Position numbers and translations under genes: made by a program
From: Microbacterium horticulturae
GTDB taxonomy: Bacteria; Actinomycetota; Actinomycetes; Actinomycetales; Microbacteriaceae
Direction: 5' to 3'
Assembly (NCBI RefSeq): GCF_029094505.1
Contig: NZ_CP119108.1
Coordinates: 1,612,001-1,676,000 of the forward strand
Length of the DNA stretch: 64,000 nucleotides
The notes under the pieces: model-generated
The model's input: the letters and a program-made list of their open reading frames with translations, nothing else
Databases searched by the model: none
What the model was told of the DNA's origin: nothing
Shown here: positions 8,193-15,242 of the stretch, in pieces
Layout of the letters: each line of letters opens with the position of its first letter
Position numbering within the stretch: position 1 is the first letter of the stretch

Positions 8193-10958
8193 TCAGTATC
8201 TGATGCCCGCAGCGTGCATCGCTTGTTGCAACTCGTAGCGCTGCTGCTTGGCGATGTCCTTCGGGTCGTACGAGTAGTTGTCGCCCTTGTGGATGACCTG
8301 GATCGGACGCACGTTGGAGCCGTCGCCGTCTCCTGTGGTGGTGATGCCGAGCCGTCGTCCCGTCTCCTGCCAGATCCCGATATTCCGGTCCCTCGCGGAC
8401 TGACGCCCACTGATGAACGCTTCCCACCCGGTTTCCGGCTCCGCGAACTTGTATAGGGGCGCGCCGCCGGAGTAGATCGCTTCTGGGATCCCTCCGTCCG
8501 CGTAGGAGTGAATCCCGCCGTCAGCGCGTGACGTCGCGAGCATGCGGCTGACGCTGCTCGACGCGGTCGTGATGCCGTCCGTCTGTACGCGAATGTGAAT
8601 GACCGCGTTGTCGTAGCGGCGCTTGAACGCGTCCAGCGCGGCCTGGGCGCCGGCGGTGTCCGCGATCATCTTCCACTCGCTCTCGGAGGGGATGTCATAG
8701 ATCTGATCGGCTAGCTTCTTCGCTTCCGAGCGGGAGGCGCCCATCTTGATCGCGTTCTCGATCAGTGCCTCTCGGCCCCGCTCAAGCGTCTTCCGGTACT
8801 TCTCCGTGTCGTTGTCGAGATCGTGCTGCGCAGCCGCGGCGTCCTGCGACTTCTTGGCGAGGTCGACAAGCATCGCTTTGTTATCCCGGCCAGCCTGCGT
8901 GTTGTCGCCCCAAGCCTTCTTGCTGGATTTGACGTGCTCTTCGACTTGGGCGAGCGCATCCTTGTAGGCGAGGTTCTGCGACACCGCATCCTGACCAACA
9001 CCGTTCGCCTTCATCACCTCATCGATGAGTTGACTCATGGTGTCGTTGAGCTGGTCGGCCGCGTCCTGAGCAGACAGATACGCATCCGCCGCCTTGGTGG
9101 CTGATTCTGAGCTTCCGTCCGTTGCCGTGGCTGAGCTATCCATGGCCGCGGTGACGAGGTCCGCGTCGGTCGCGAAGCCACCCGCCTGTACTGCTGCCTG
9201 CTGCATCGCCTCCTTGAATTTCGGGAGCGAATCGAGCAACGCGAGAAGTTCCCGTTGCGAGCCGTCCGTTGACTCGGCCCACTTCTGGAACTGTGCCTTC
9301 GCGGCCGGGAGGTTCGAACTCGCCATTTCGCCCAGAGTGTTGTCGAGATCACCAAGCCGGGCCTTCAGGTCGATCGCGGCCTGCATGCTCTTGTCCCACA
9401 GTGCGCTGAAGCGGCTCCACCCGTTGCCCTGCACCTCGACGAGCGACTCAATCGCCTGCGACATAGACGCGCCCGAGTCGAAACCCTTGAAGCCGTCATT
9501 CAGGTCCGCGATCGATCCGGCGAGATCCTTGTTGGCTGCGATCGCACCGCGGGCCTTCTCCTCGGTGCCCTCGAGCTTGTTCGACAACTCGACGAGAAGC
9601 GGGAGTCCGACTGCGAGCGCGCCAGCGAGCCCGGCTCCCTTTCCCAGAGCCGTCAGGACGCGAGTGACGCGTGTCCCGGTCGTACCAAGGGCTGCGACCG
9701 CGGCCCGATATGCGGCGAGCTTCGGTACACCGAGAAGCGCTGCGCCGCCGGCTGCGAGCGCAGCCGCACCGACACCCCCCACCCAGAACACGGCCTGCTG
9801 CCCGCCGCCTGGGAGTTCGTTGAACACGTCAACGACATTCGTCAGCGCCTGCACGAAGAACCGCATCGGCCCATCAGCTGCCTTACCCATGCCGATGAAC
9901 GCCGAGTCCACGGCGCCGCCGAGTTGCTCGATGTCGCCTTTGAGGTTGTCGAGCCGGGTCGCGGCAGTCTCCGCCGCGTATCCGCTGTCGTTGACCTTCG
10001 CGTTCCACTCCGCGATGCCGTCGGCGCCTTCGGTGTAGAGGACATTCGCGGCCCGGATCGCGTCCTGACCGAAGATGATCGACAGTGCGGCGTTGCGCTG
10101 CTCTTGCGAGAGGGTGCCGAGAGAGGTCTGAAGCTGGCCGGCGAGGTTCTGCATGCCGACGAACTGGCCCTGCGCGTCGTACGCCTGGATGCCGAGCTTC
10201 TTCATCTCGTCAGCGGCTTCCCCGGTCGGGTTCGCGAGCTTCAGCAACATGGTCTTGAACGACGTGCCAGCGTCGGAACCGAGCATGCCAGCGTTTGCGA
10301 ACGCGGCCAGGCTTCCCACGGTGTCGTCGACGGAGATCCCGAACTGGTTCGCGACGGTGCCCGACTGTGCGAGCGCCTGTGAGAGATCGGACACGTCGCC
10401 CATCGCCTTGCCAGAGCCGGCGGCGAGAAGGTCGGCCACGTGTGAGGCGTCTTTGCCCTTCAACTGGAACTGGCCGAGCGTGGTCGCAGCGGCCGCCGCG
10501 GCATCCGCGACACCCATCCCGCCCGCTGCGGCGAGATCCAGTGCGCCATTCAGTCCGCCGTCGAGGATGTCTGCGGAAGACAGGCCGGCCTTCGCGAGTT
10601 CTTCGACCGCGTTCGCGGACTCCTTCGCGGAGAACACCGTGCGCGCGCCGGCCTCGATCGACGCCTGCGTGAGCGCATCGATGTTCTTTCGCGCGTCATC
10701 ACCGGTCGCCGCGACACCAGACATCGCCTGGTCGAACTCCGCGTACTTCGCGACAGCGACACCCAGACCGACCGCGATCAGACCGCCCGCAGCGACAGCC
10801 GTCCGGCCGACCAGGTCGAGATACTGCTTCGTCTTCAGCAGCTTCTCGCCGGCCGTAGGCACCTTCTCGGTTGCCCGCGCGGCCTCGTCCATCGCCGCGA
10901 CGTAGTCTTTCAGCGCCGCCGTGATCGTGACCTTTACGACATGTTCTTCATCGGCCAT
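8193..10958 (-). CDS. Phage tail tape-measure protein
   Basis: This is a TP901-type minor tail protein of 921 residues that sets tail length and is threaded through the tail tube. An N-terminal helical segment is followed by the conserved core around residues 60-340, with blocks AEFDQAMSGVAATG, LAAAGGMGVADAAAAAATTL and GTSFKTMLLKLANPTGEAADE. Hydrophobic Ala/Gly-rich stretches come next (about 385-465), then a long helical region. The C-terminus has ADGGIHSYADGGIPEAIY and KFAEPETGWEAFISG, typical of actinophage tape measures. Start 10958 has GAGGGGG upstream and overlaps the previous gene by 11 bases. At the usual 0.15 nm per residue it would specify a tail of roughly 140 nm. No other tail gene is recognisable in the element. 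Confidence 0.9.
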   Translation of the reverse strand: MADEEHVVKVTITAALKDYVAAMDEAARATEKVPTAGEKLLKTKQYLDLVGRTAVAAGGLIAVGLGVAVAKYAEFDQAMSGVAATGDDARKNIDALTQASIEAGARTVFSAKESANAVEELAKAGLSSADILDGGLNGALDLAAAGGMGVADAAAAAATTLGQFQLKGKDASHVADLLAAGSGKAMGDVSDLSQALAQSGTVANQFGISVDDTVGSLAAFANAGMLGSDAGTSFKTMLLKLANPTGEAADEMKKLGIQAYDAQGQFVGMQNLAGQLQTSLGTLSQEQRNAALSIIFGQDAIRAANVLYTEGADGIAEWNAKVNDSGYAAETAATRLDNLKGDIEQLGGAVDSAFIGMGKAADGPMRFFVQALTNVVDVFNELPGGGQQAVFWVGGVGAAALAAGGAALLGVPKLAAYRAAVAALGTTGTRVTRVLTALGKGAGLAGALAVGLPLLVELSNKLEGTEEKARGAIAANKDLAGSIADLNDGFKGFDSGASMSQAIESLVEVQGNGWSRFSALWDKSMQAAIDLKARLGDLDNTLGEMASSNLPAAKAQFQKWAESTDGSQRELLALLDSLPKFKEAMQQAAVQAGGFATDADLVTAAMDSSATATDGSSESATKAADAYLSAQDAADQLNDTMSQLIDEVMKANGVGQDAVSQNLAYKDALAQVEEHVKSSKKAWGDNTQAGRDNKAMLVDLAKKSQDAAAAQHDLDNDTEKYRKTLERGREALIENAIKMGASRSEAKKLADQIYDIPSESEWKMIADTAGAQAALDAFKRRYDNAVIHIRVQTDGITTASSSVSRMLATSRADGGIHSYADGGIPEAIYSGGAPLYKFAEPETGWEAFISGRQSARDRNIGIWQETGRRLGITTTGDGDGSNVRPIQVIHKGDNYSYDPKDIAKQQRYELQQAMHAAGIRY

Positions 10959-11259
10959 TCAGACCCCCTCTGTGTCTCGCGTCGAACCGTGCTCGCGCTC
11001 GAGCGGCCCTGCGACTTGCAGCGGCGCGCCGTTGGCAGATCGCGCTGCAGTACTCCTGAAATCCGCGGCTTGCCTCGTACTCACGGCCGCATTGGGCGCA
11101 CGCATGCACCGGCCGGAGCGGGTCTTCGAGCCTCCGCACCTGCCCCGCTGGTATGCCGCCGCTTCGGCGCGCGCGCTGGTAGTGCTTCCAGCAGAGCCCG
11201 CGCAATTCCACGGCTACCGGGTCGTCGCACCCGTCGATCAGACAGATCGAATCGGCCAT
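10948..11259 (-). CDS. Small double zinc-finger-like protein
   Basis: This 103-residue protein has two metal-binding-like clusters: CLIDGCDDP...GLCWKHYQRAR near the N-terminus, and CAQCGREYEASRGFQEYCSAIC in the middle. A strongly basic RRAAASRRAARARAR tail follows. The first cluster resembles the zinc ribbon found in front of actinophage HNH endonucleases, but no HNH catalytic domain follows. It overlaps the tape-measure start by 11 bases, a position where typical siphophages carry tail assembly chaperones. AGGGGG upstream supports the start. Nucleic-acid binding is inferred and the precise role is unknown. Confidence 0.7.
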   Translation of the reverse strand: MADSICLIDGCDDPVAVELRGLCWKHYQRARRSGGIPAGQVRRLEDPLRPVHACAQCGREYEASRGFQEYCSAICQRRAAASRRAARARARFDARHRGGLNGR

Positions 11260-11346
11260 TCGGGCACCCCCTGCGGCTTGTCAATAACGGTGGAACCAGC
11301 CGGATCGTGAGCATCGGCTGGTGATTGCTATGCCCGTCGGTCTTGA

Positions 11347-11391
11347 GCGCGCCCGCAGGGGGGACTGGGGGTGGTCCCTCTGCGGGCGCGC
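11347..11391. terminator. Strong hairpin inside the late operon
   Basis: GCGCGCCCGCAG pairs with CTGCGGGCGCGC and the stem extends through GGGAC/GTCCC, within the 195-base gap between the genes at 11259 and 11455. It has no T-run. It could be an intrinsic terminator, a partial attenuator or an RNA processing site upstream of the zinc-finger/tape-measure pair. Nothing else is recognisable in this gap. Confidence 0.45.
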
Positions 11392-11454
11392 GTGGTCACC
11401 GCCGGCTGGCTGAGTTCTCCCACCTGGACTCGGCTAGCTTGGGTGAGCTTGGTG

Positions 11455-11613
11455 TCAGGCGCCGGCCTGTGCTTCGCGGGTGAGCTTCAGCTCTGTCGCT
11501 ACTGCTGTGATCGCCATGACGAGTCGGCGCTTCGCGTCACCTTCTTGTGCACCGGATGCTTCGGCGTTGGCCAGCCAGGCGGTGAGCTTGTCGAGGTTGG
11601 GGTTGTCAGCCAT
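11455..11613 (-). CDS. Small unknown protein (52 aa)
   Basis: The ATG at 11613 opens a 52-residue frame beginning MADNPNLDKLTAWLANAEAS and ending LKLTREAQAGA. It is predicted to be helical and has no recognisable family. It overlaps the stop of the 94-residue gene by 8 bases, and GGGAAACC lies upstream. The pair of overlapping short genes upstream of a tape measure recalls tail assembly chaperones G/GT, but no slippery sequence was found and the lengths are short. Confidence 0.6.
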   Translation of the reverse strand: MADNPNLDKLTAWLANAEASGAQEGDAKRRLVMAITAVATELKLTREAQAGA

Positions 11614-11890
11614 GTGGTTTCCCTTCTGTGGCTTTGAGGAATGTGCCGTGCGCTTGTATCCGTGCGTTCACGTCCCGGACTTCTTGGTCCCGTTCCAGGG
11701 CCGCGGTCGTGTTGGCCATGTCGAGCACCCATGCTGCGTACTCCGGGGTCGTGGACTTGCGGAGCCGGTGAACGACGTCGATCGCGTCCTGTACGCGGTC
11801 CGGGTCTCTCAGGAGCTCGACGATGCGGTCGGCGTGCTGGTGGCCAGAGCGTAGAGCGCCCGCGTACTCGTCGGTGTTCGAGACCGTCAC
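11606..11890 (-). CDS. Unknown element protein (94 aa)
   Basis: This GTG-start gene is translationally coupled through a GTGA overlap to the 294-residue gene before it. The product reads MTVSNTDEYAGALRSGHQHA and then DRIVELLRDPDRVQDAIDVV, a charged helical protein without membrane segments. It is not recognised. The frame is open further upstream, but the 4-nt overlap makes 11890 the likely start. Confidence 0.65.
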   Translation of the reverse strand: MTVSNTDEYAGALRSGHQHADRIVELLRDPDRVQDAIDVVHRLRKSTTPEYAAWVLDMANTTAALERDQEVRDVNARIQAHGTFLKATEGKPHG

Positions 11891-12771
11891 TGGAACACGT
11901 TTCCCACACCGCGTGCGTGGCCAGCGGCCCACCGGCTCTGTGCGTCGAGCTTTGCGGCATCCCACACTCGGGGGCGGGTGCCAATCATTGCCTCGGTCAT
12001 CCGTGCGGCATGCTCTTCGTCAGCCGTGCTTCGCTTCCACTGCTCGTCGATCTCGCTGAGGCTGCGGAGAGCCGGCCCGGCCACGGTGAACAGCCGGGCC
12101 ACATGGAACGCGGCTCGGATATTGCCGGCCGCGGCCGCGACGTCGCGGTCTTCATAGAAGATCTCCGCCTCGTCGTAGTACTTGCCCGCGGGCTGGTGTT
12201 CGTTCGGGTTGCGGGCGCCGTGGTTCGCAATGATGCCGTCGGCGCTCCACTGCCAATAGATCTTGTGGATTCGTTCGACGACCTTGTAGCTCTCTTCCAG
12301 CGCCAGCCACTCTTGGGCGAGCCCGTCGCGTACGGCCTGTTCGAGTGTGCACTTCTCGCCGCCGAGCGCGGTGAATGCGTCGACCATCTTCTGGGCTGCT
12401 GTCAGGTAGACGTCGCGGAGAATCGCAAGGTTTCGTGTGCGACCGCGCGTGAGCAGTACCCACGCGAATCTGCTGGCTTCCTCCTCCGCGAGCGCGGTGA
12501 CGTTCATCTCACGGCGAATCGCCTCCTTCGTCGTGACATTCGACGGGTCTTCGCCGCGGGCGAGTGCGCGCACTTCAGCCTGCTCGGCTGTTGGTGCACC
12601 GTCGAACGCGCGCCGCAGCTTGAGGTGTCGGGCGCCGAGTCGTGCCGACCGTTTCGTCTGCTCATAGACATCGGGCAGTGTCGCGGCGACGTCTACGCCG
12701 AACTGGCGCAGTTCGCGCAGCCAGCCGCTCACCTGGCCGCCTTGAAGTTCTCTTGGGGTCTTGCTGACCAT
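11887..12771 (-). CDS. Unknown element protein (294 aa)
   Basis: This soluble, helix-rich, charged protein begins MVSKTPRELQGGQVSGWLRE. Its middle is Trp/Tyr-rich (RIHKIYWQWSADGI, GKYYDEAEIFYEDRDVA). It ends GHARGVGNVFQ. No catalytic motif, signal peptide or transmembrane segment is apparent, and it was not matched to a terminase, portal or capsid family. AAAGGA lies 6 bases upstream of the ATG. It sits between terS and the tape measure, where a complete phage would carry head and tail-connector genes, so a helper-redirecting or assembly role is possible but is only inferred. Confidence 0.75.
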   Translation of the reverse strand: MVSKTPRELQGGQVSGWLRELRQFGVDVAATLPDVYEQTKRSARLGARHLKLRRAFDGAPTAEQAEVRALARGEDPSNVTTKEAIRREMNVTALAEEEASRFAWVLLTRGRTRNLAILRDVYLTAAQKMVDAFTALGGEKCTLEQAVRDGLAQEWLALEESYKVVERIHKIYWQWSADGIIANHGARNPNEHQPAGKYYDEAEIFYEDRDVAAAAGNIRAAFHVARLFTVAGPALRSLSEIDEQWKRSTADEEHAARMTEAMIGTRPRVWDAAKLDAQSRWAAGHARGVGNVFQ

Positions 12772-12787
12772 GTTGTGTCCTTTCGGT

Positions 12788-12925
12788 TCAGCGGCGTCGC
12801 GGTCGGCCGAGCACCTGCGCGGCGATCGCTTCCGACGATGTGTTCGCGGTGTCCATTTCCGGCTGGTACGGCCGGCCCAGTGCCTCGGCCACGATCTGCG
12901 CGGAAGTCATCTCGTCTTCAGTCAT
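12788..12925 (-). CDS. Small unknown protein (45 aa)
   Basis: A 45-residue frame from the ATG at 12925 reads MTEDEMTSAQIVAEALGRPY and ends AAQVLGRPRRR. The segment LGRP occurs twice, each time after a helix containing IVAEA or IAAQV, suggesting a small internal duplication. It overlaps the preceding small gene by 8 bases and a GAGAGG site lies upstream. The function is unknown. Confidence 0.5.
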   Translation of the reverse strand: MTEDEMTSAQIVAEALGRPYQPEMDTANTSSEAIAAQVLGRPRRR

Positions 12926-13034
12926 CGGTGTTGCCTCTCGTGAGGGTGGGGAAGTAGTAGCGGCCGGATCGGCGGTCGAGGTAGTCCCGGTAACCGTCTT
13001 CGATCTGATCCGGGGTGAGGATGGGCGGTGTCAT
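12918..13034 (-). CDS. Small unknown protein (38 aa)
   Basis: The ATG at 13034 is preceded by GAAAGG and overlaps the upstream 34-residue gene as ATGA. The product begins MTPPILTPDQIEDGYRDYLD and is acidic and Tyr/Arg-rich (RRSGRYYF). The frame can be extended to 13193, but that extension lacks a ribosome binding site. No family is recognised. Confidence 0.5.
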   Translation of the reverse strand: MTPPILTPDQIEDGYRDYLDRRSGRYYFPTLTRGNTDD

Positions 13035-13135
13035 GTGGTTGCACCTTTCGTGCGTGCGCATCGATTGCGACGTCGTCGAGCGGCGGACGCGCGCCGGCGT
13101 TGGGCGCGGTACTTGTGACGTGGCCAATCGGGCAT
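13031..13135 (-). CDS. Small Arg-rich protein (34 aa)
   Basis: The product reads MPDWPRHKYRAQRRRASAAR and continues with RRRRNRC, a highly basic peptide. GAAGGGGG lies 8 bases before the ATG, and the stop overlaps the next start as ATGA. Both support translation. Its charge suggests DNA or RNA binding. The 112 bases between this start and the stop of terS hold no other gene that can be supported. Confidence 0.5.
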   Translation of the reverse strand: MPDWPRHKYRAQRRRASAARRRRNRCARTKGATT

Positions 13136-13247
13136 GCCGATTACCCCCTTCGATCGGGTTGGGAGTGATCGCCGCGCGCCCCGGAGTCATCATCCAGGAG
13201 GGAACTGTGCCTCAACGGGGCACGCGGACGTGTTGTGAAGTGGGGGG

Positions 13248-13610
13248 CTACTTGTTCAGTTGCCAGCGTTCGGCGGCTGCTCGCTGCGCGTGCTGAGACC
13301 GAGCCGCGGACTTCATGTCGGCAGTGACCGCGTCCGGCAGCGCCAGGCGGTTGAGCAACTGTGAGAACGTCACACGGTGCTGCCGGACCTCAGCGAGCAG
13401 CGGATGCGACACATCTTGTCCGTTCGATCCAGGGACGACGAGCGGCAGGTCAACTAGGGCGGCGTCCATTCGCTGGATGAGGTCAAACTCGCGACAGGCA
13501 TATTCGAGGATCTGAAGCTCTGGTGGGTCGAGCTCGAACAGCTTCAGCGTCTCGCGCCAGAACTTTGCTGATTTGGTGCTCAGCCCTGCAGGTGGTCGTG
13601 GTGCTGCCAT
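13248..13610 (-). CDS. terS: P27-family phage terminase small subunit
   Basis: This 120-residue protein has the P27/Terminase_4 layout. An opening GLSTKSAKFWRETLKLFELD is followed by DPPELQILEYACREFDLIQR, then VPGSNGQDVSHPLLAEVRQH and a basic, Ala-rich end QHAQRAAAERWQ. TerS recognises the packaging site and recruits TerL. No TerL follows, which is the situation in PICIs that redirect the helper's terminase. GAGGGCGAC precedes the ATG. It heads the late operon, behind a leader hairpin. Confidence 0.85.
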   Translation of the reverse strand: MAAPRPPAGLSTKSAKFWRETLKLFELDPPELQILEYACREFDLIQRMDAALVDLPLVVPGSNGQDVSHPLLAEVRQHRVTFSQLLNRLALPDAVTADMKSAARSQHAQRAAAERWQLNK

Positions 13611-13643
13611 GTCGCCCTCACTCTCAGATCGTCCTGGATACGC

Positions 13644-13682
13644 GAAAAGCGCGACTCCCCGATGTTGGACGGGAATCGCGCT
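13644..13682 (-). terminator. Terminator or leader hairpin between the replication and late operons
   Basis: Arms AGCGCGACTCCCCG and CGGGAATCGCGCT pair with one bulge. On the minus strand the stem ends in TTTT. It lies 46 bases after the stop of the replication operon but 34 bases upstream of terS. It may terminate the first operon, or act as an attenuator in the terS leader. Confidence 0.7.
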
Positions 13683-13690
13683 CTAGCTTG

Positions 13691-13727
13691 ATTCTACCAG
13701 TCGGGTTTTGAACTTTGAGAACTTTGA
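13691..13727 (-). promoter_or_regulatory. Candidate promoter and repeat upstream of terS
   Basis: On the minus strand TAGAAT (13696-13691) is a good -10 element, with a weak -35 (CTCAAA) 17 bases upstream. The -35 region overlaps two adjacent direct copies of GAACTTTGA (13710-13718 and 13719-13727 on the plus strand), which could be a regulator site. If used, transcripts would start just before the hairpin at 13644-13682. Confidence 0.4.
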
Positions 13728-14192
13728 TCATTGGGACCGCCGGACACGTTCGATGTCGGCGGCGAGTTGCCGGCGGCGCTCCTCGAGCTTCTCGGGCCAG
13801 TCAGGTGAGTGTCGGTCACCGCCACGGCCTGCAGCACCGAGCGCCTTCGCCGCGGTGATCTCTGAGACCTTGACGTATCCGTAGACGAAGTGCACTAGGC
13901 CCCGCTTCTCCCAGTTGTACGTGGTCTTCAGCGAGACGTTCGCGATGAGGCGGGCTTCAGCGCGGGTGACGTACGTGTCGCCGGCATCGCCGTTGAGACG
14001 CGCTTCCAGGGCTTCCAGAGCCGCTGTGCGTTCGTCGAACTCCCAGTCGGTCAGCCGTCGCTTCCTTGCGCCCTGTGCGCGGAAGACGGAGGCAGACGGC
14101 CGTTCGGATTCCGGCTCTGCCTGCGGCGGCTGTTCGCCGGGAGGTCGCGGCGAAAACGGGTTCCGCCCGGGCCGGTGGCCGCTGTGGGTCAT
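13728..14192 (-). CDS. Helix-turn-helix element protein
   Basis: The product has 154 residues. The first half is Pro/Glu-rich and probably disordered. Residues from about 85 onward hold TRAEARLIANVSLKTTYNWE followed by KRGLVHFVYGYVKVSEITAA, which looks like a MerR/excisionase-type winged helix. A charged helical tail closes it. The start is fixed by an ATGA overlap with the upstream gene. It is the last gene of the replication-side operon and ends 46 bases before a hairpin. A DNA-binding role in replication or regulation is inferred. Confidence 0.6.
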   Translation of the reverse strand: MTHSGHRPGRNPFSPRPPGEQPPQAEPESERPSASVFRAQGARKRRLTDWEFDERTAALEALEARLNGDAGDTYVTRAEARLIANVSLKTTYNWEKRGLVHFVYGYVKVSEITAAKALGAAGRGGDRHSPDWPEKLEERRRQLAADIERVRRSQ

Positions 14193-14497
14193 GAGCGCAG
14201 CCGCACTTCGCCTATCCGCAGGCGTCGCCGGCGCGGCCGAGGTGTCGACGGCCGGCGCGGCGGCTTCTCCGGTTCCCACTTCCGACCGTTGAGCCACGCC
14301 ACGGCCGTCACAGGCTCGCTCCCAGCTGCAATGTACCGCTCTACGCCTTCGAGCAGTTCGGCCCGCGACGCGATCTTCCTCGCCCGCCAATAGGTTGCCT
14401 TCGCGCGTGCTCGGTCCTGGTGGTGCGGCCACCGTCTGTACCACTCAGCGAACTCGTCGACAGCGACGACGCCCAGATCAAGGGTCTCTCCAGTCAC
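14189..14497 (-). CDS. Replication-protein C-terminal-like domain as a separate gene
   Basis: This 102-residue product contains DEFAEWYRRWPHHQDRARAK, ELLEGVERYI and AVAWLNGRKWE. The pattern Y..(W/Y)P....+..A, then a helix, then a WLN..RW ending is typical of the C-terminal part of phage replisome organiser/DnaD-like proteins. Here it is a stand-alone gene coupled to rep by a GTGA overlap, with a basic PRRPSTPRPRRRRLR tail. It may act together with the winged-helix protein encoded just upstream. Confidence 0.6.
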   Translation of the reverse strand: MTGETLDLGVVAVDEFAEWYRRWPHHQDRARAKATYWRARKIASRAELLEGVERYIAAGSEPVTAVAWLNGRKWEPEKPPRRPSTPRPRRRRLRIGEVRLRS

Positions 14498-15123
14498 GCG
14501 GCCTCACCCCCACCGGCCTTCCGGTAGTCGCCCATGTAGACCTCAATCCACCCGCTTGCCATGCTCGAGGACATCTGTTCGGGGTCATCGCTATCTAATC
14601 CGAAGTCCCATCCGATGACGTCCTGCATGTGCCGGATGTAATGCTTCTGCTTGTCCGAAGCGAAGGGTTCGGGGCGACGGTCGCGCAGAGCGCGAACGTA
14701 CATAGGACCTTTCATGGAAGGTTCTTCAAGGATGGTTTGGGTGTCGCCAGCGACGCGGGGTGGGGTGTCGCCAGCGACGCGGGGTGGGGTGTCGCCAGCG
14801 ACACCCCATGGTGCATGCCGTGACGACCGGTCGCAGCTATCAGGGCACTGCAACGTGAACTCGTACCGGTTCGGCCGGAGGTGGTCCGGCAGTGACGCCG
14901 TGCCGCCGTCCTGCATGTGTCGACGGATCTCTCCAAGCTGCTCGAGCCGCTTGATCGCCTGCTGCACGTTCCGGCGGTTGATCCCCGCGTACTTCTGAAG
15001 CGTCGCGACGGAAGGCCACGCGCCGCCGTCGCCGTCGTGGTTCGCGATACCCAGAAGCACGAGCTTCGTCGCACCCTTAGCCCGCGAGTGGTGAAGGGCG
15101 ATCACCATGCTCTCGATACTCAT
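14494..15123 (-). CDS. Winged-helix replication initiator
   Basis: This 209-residue protein has an N-terminal winged helix: ATKLVLLGIANHDGDGGAWP, SVATLQKYAGINRRNVQQAI and KRLEQLGEIRR. This is the usual origin-binding domain of actinophage replication proteins. The middle contains three tandem VAGDTPPR-type octapeptides encoded by 24-bp DNA repeats, which may be the origin iterons. The C-terminal block FASDKQKHYIRHMQDVIGWD is conserved in similar phage proteins. The start at 15123 overlaps the previous stop as ATGA. Placing the origin inside the initiator gene is common in phages and satellites. Confidence 0.7.
   Translation of the reverse strand: MSIESMVIALHHSRAKGATKLVLLGIANHDGDGGAWPSVATLQKYAGINRRNVQQAIKRLEQLGEIRRHMQDGGTASLPDHLRPNRYEFTLQCPDSCDRSSRHAPWGVAGDTPPRVAGDTPPRVAGDTQTILEEPSMKGPMYVRALRDRRPEPFASDKQKHYIRHMQDVIGWDFGLDSDDPEQMSSSMASGWIEVYMGDYRKAGGGEAA
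14741..14812. repeat. Three 24-bp tandem repeats with internal dyads (candidate origin iterons)
   Basis: GTGTCGCCAGCGAC recurs at 14741, 14765 and 14789, a period of exactly 24 bp. Each copy contains the dyad TGTCGC-CA-GCGAC(A/G). The third copy extends to a perfect 11-bp-arm palindrome over 14785-14808. The repeats lie inside the initiator gene. Because the period is a multiple of 3 they also encode repeated octapeptides. Confidence 0.6.
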
Positions 15124-15242
15124 CGGAACGCCTCCCGTCGAGCCCGAGCCTGGCGCTCGAGCTTCGCCCCTCCACCGCACAACATCACCGCGAACGTCCC
15201 GATCAAGGCGAGCGTCCCGATGATGACGGCCGCGGTGATCAT
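15120..15242 (-). CDS. Small single-pass membrane protein (40 aa)
   Basis: The product begins MITAAVIIGTLALIGTFAVM, one hydrophobic helix over roughly residues 2-22, followed by a short LCGGG turn and a basic tail KLERQARARREAFR. It is joined on both sides by ATGA overlaps, which strongly supports translation. GAGG lies upstream. Function is unknown; a small inner-membrane anchor or immunity peptide is possible. Confidence 0.6.
   Translation of the reverse strand: MITAAVIIGTLALIGTFAVMLCGGGAKLERQARARREAFR

Noticed and set aside
12918..13193. 91-residue version of the 38-residue element gene
   Set aside because: The upstream ATG has no ribosome binding site and would overlap the Arg-rich gene entirely. 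The internal ATG at 13034 has GAAAGG and an ATGA overlap.
13202..13300. Short plus-strand frame with GGAGGG and a GTG opposite the terS end
   Set aside because: It encodes only about 29 residues, is antisense to a well-supported gene and has no sequence character.
14741..14812. CRISPR array
   Set aside because: There are only three directly abutting copies without spacers, inside a coding frame.
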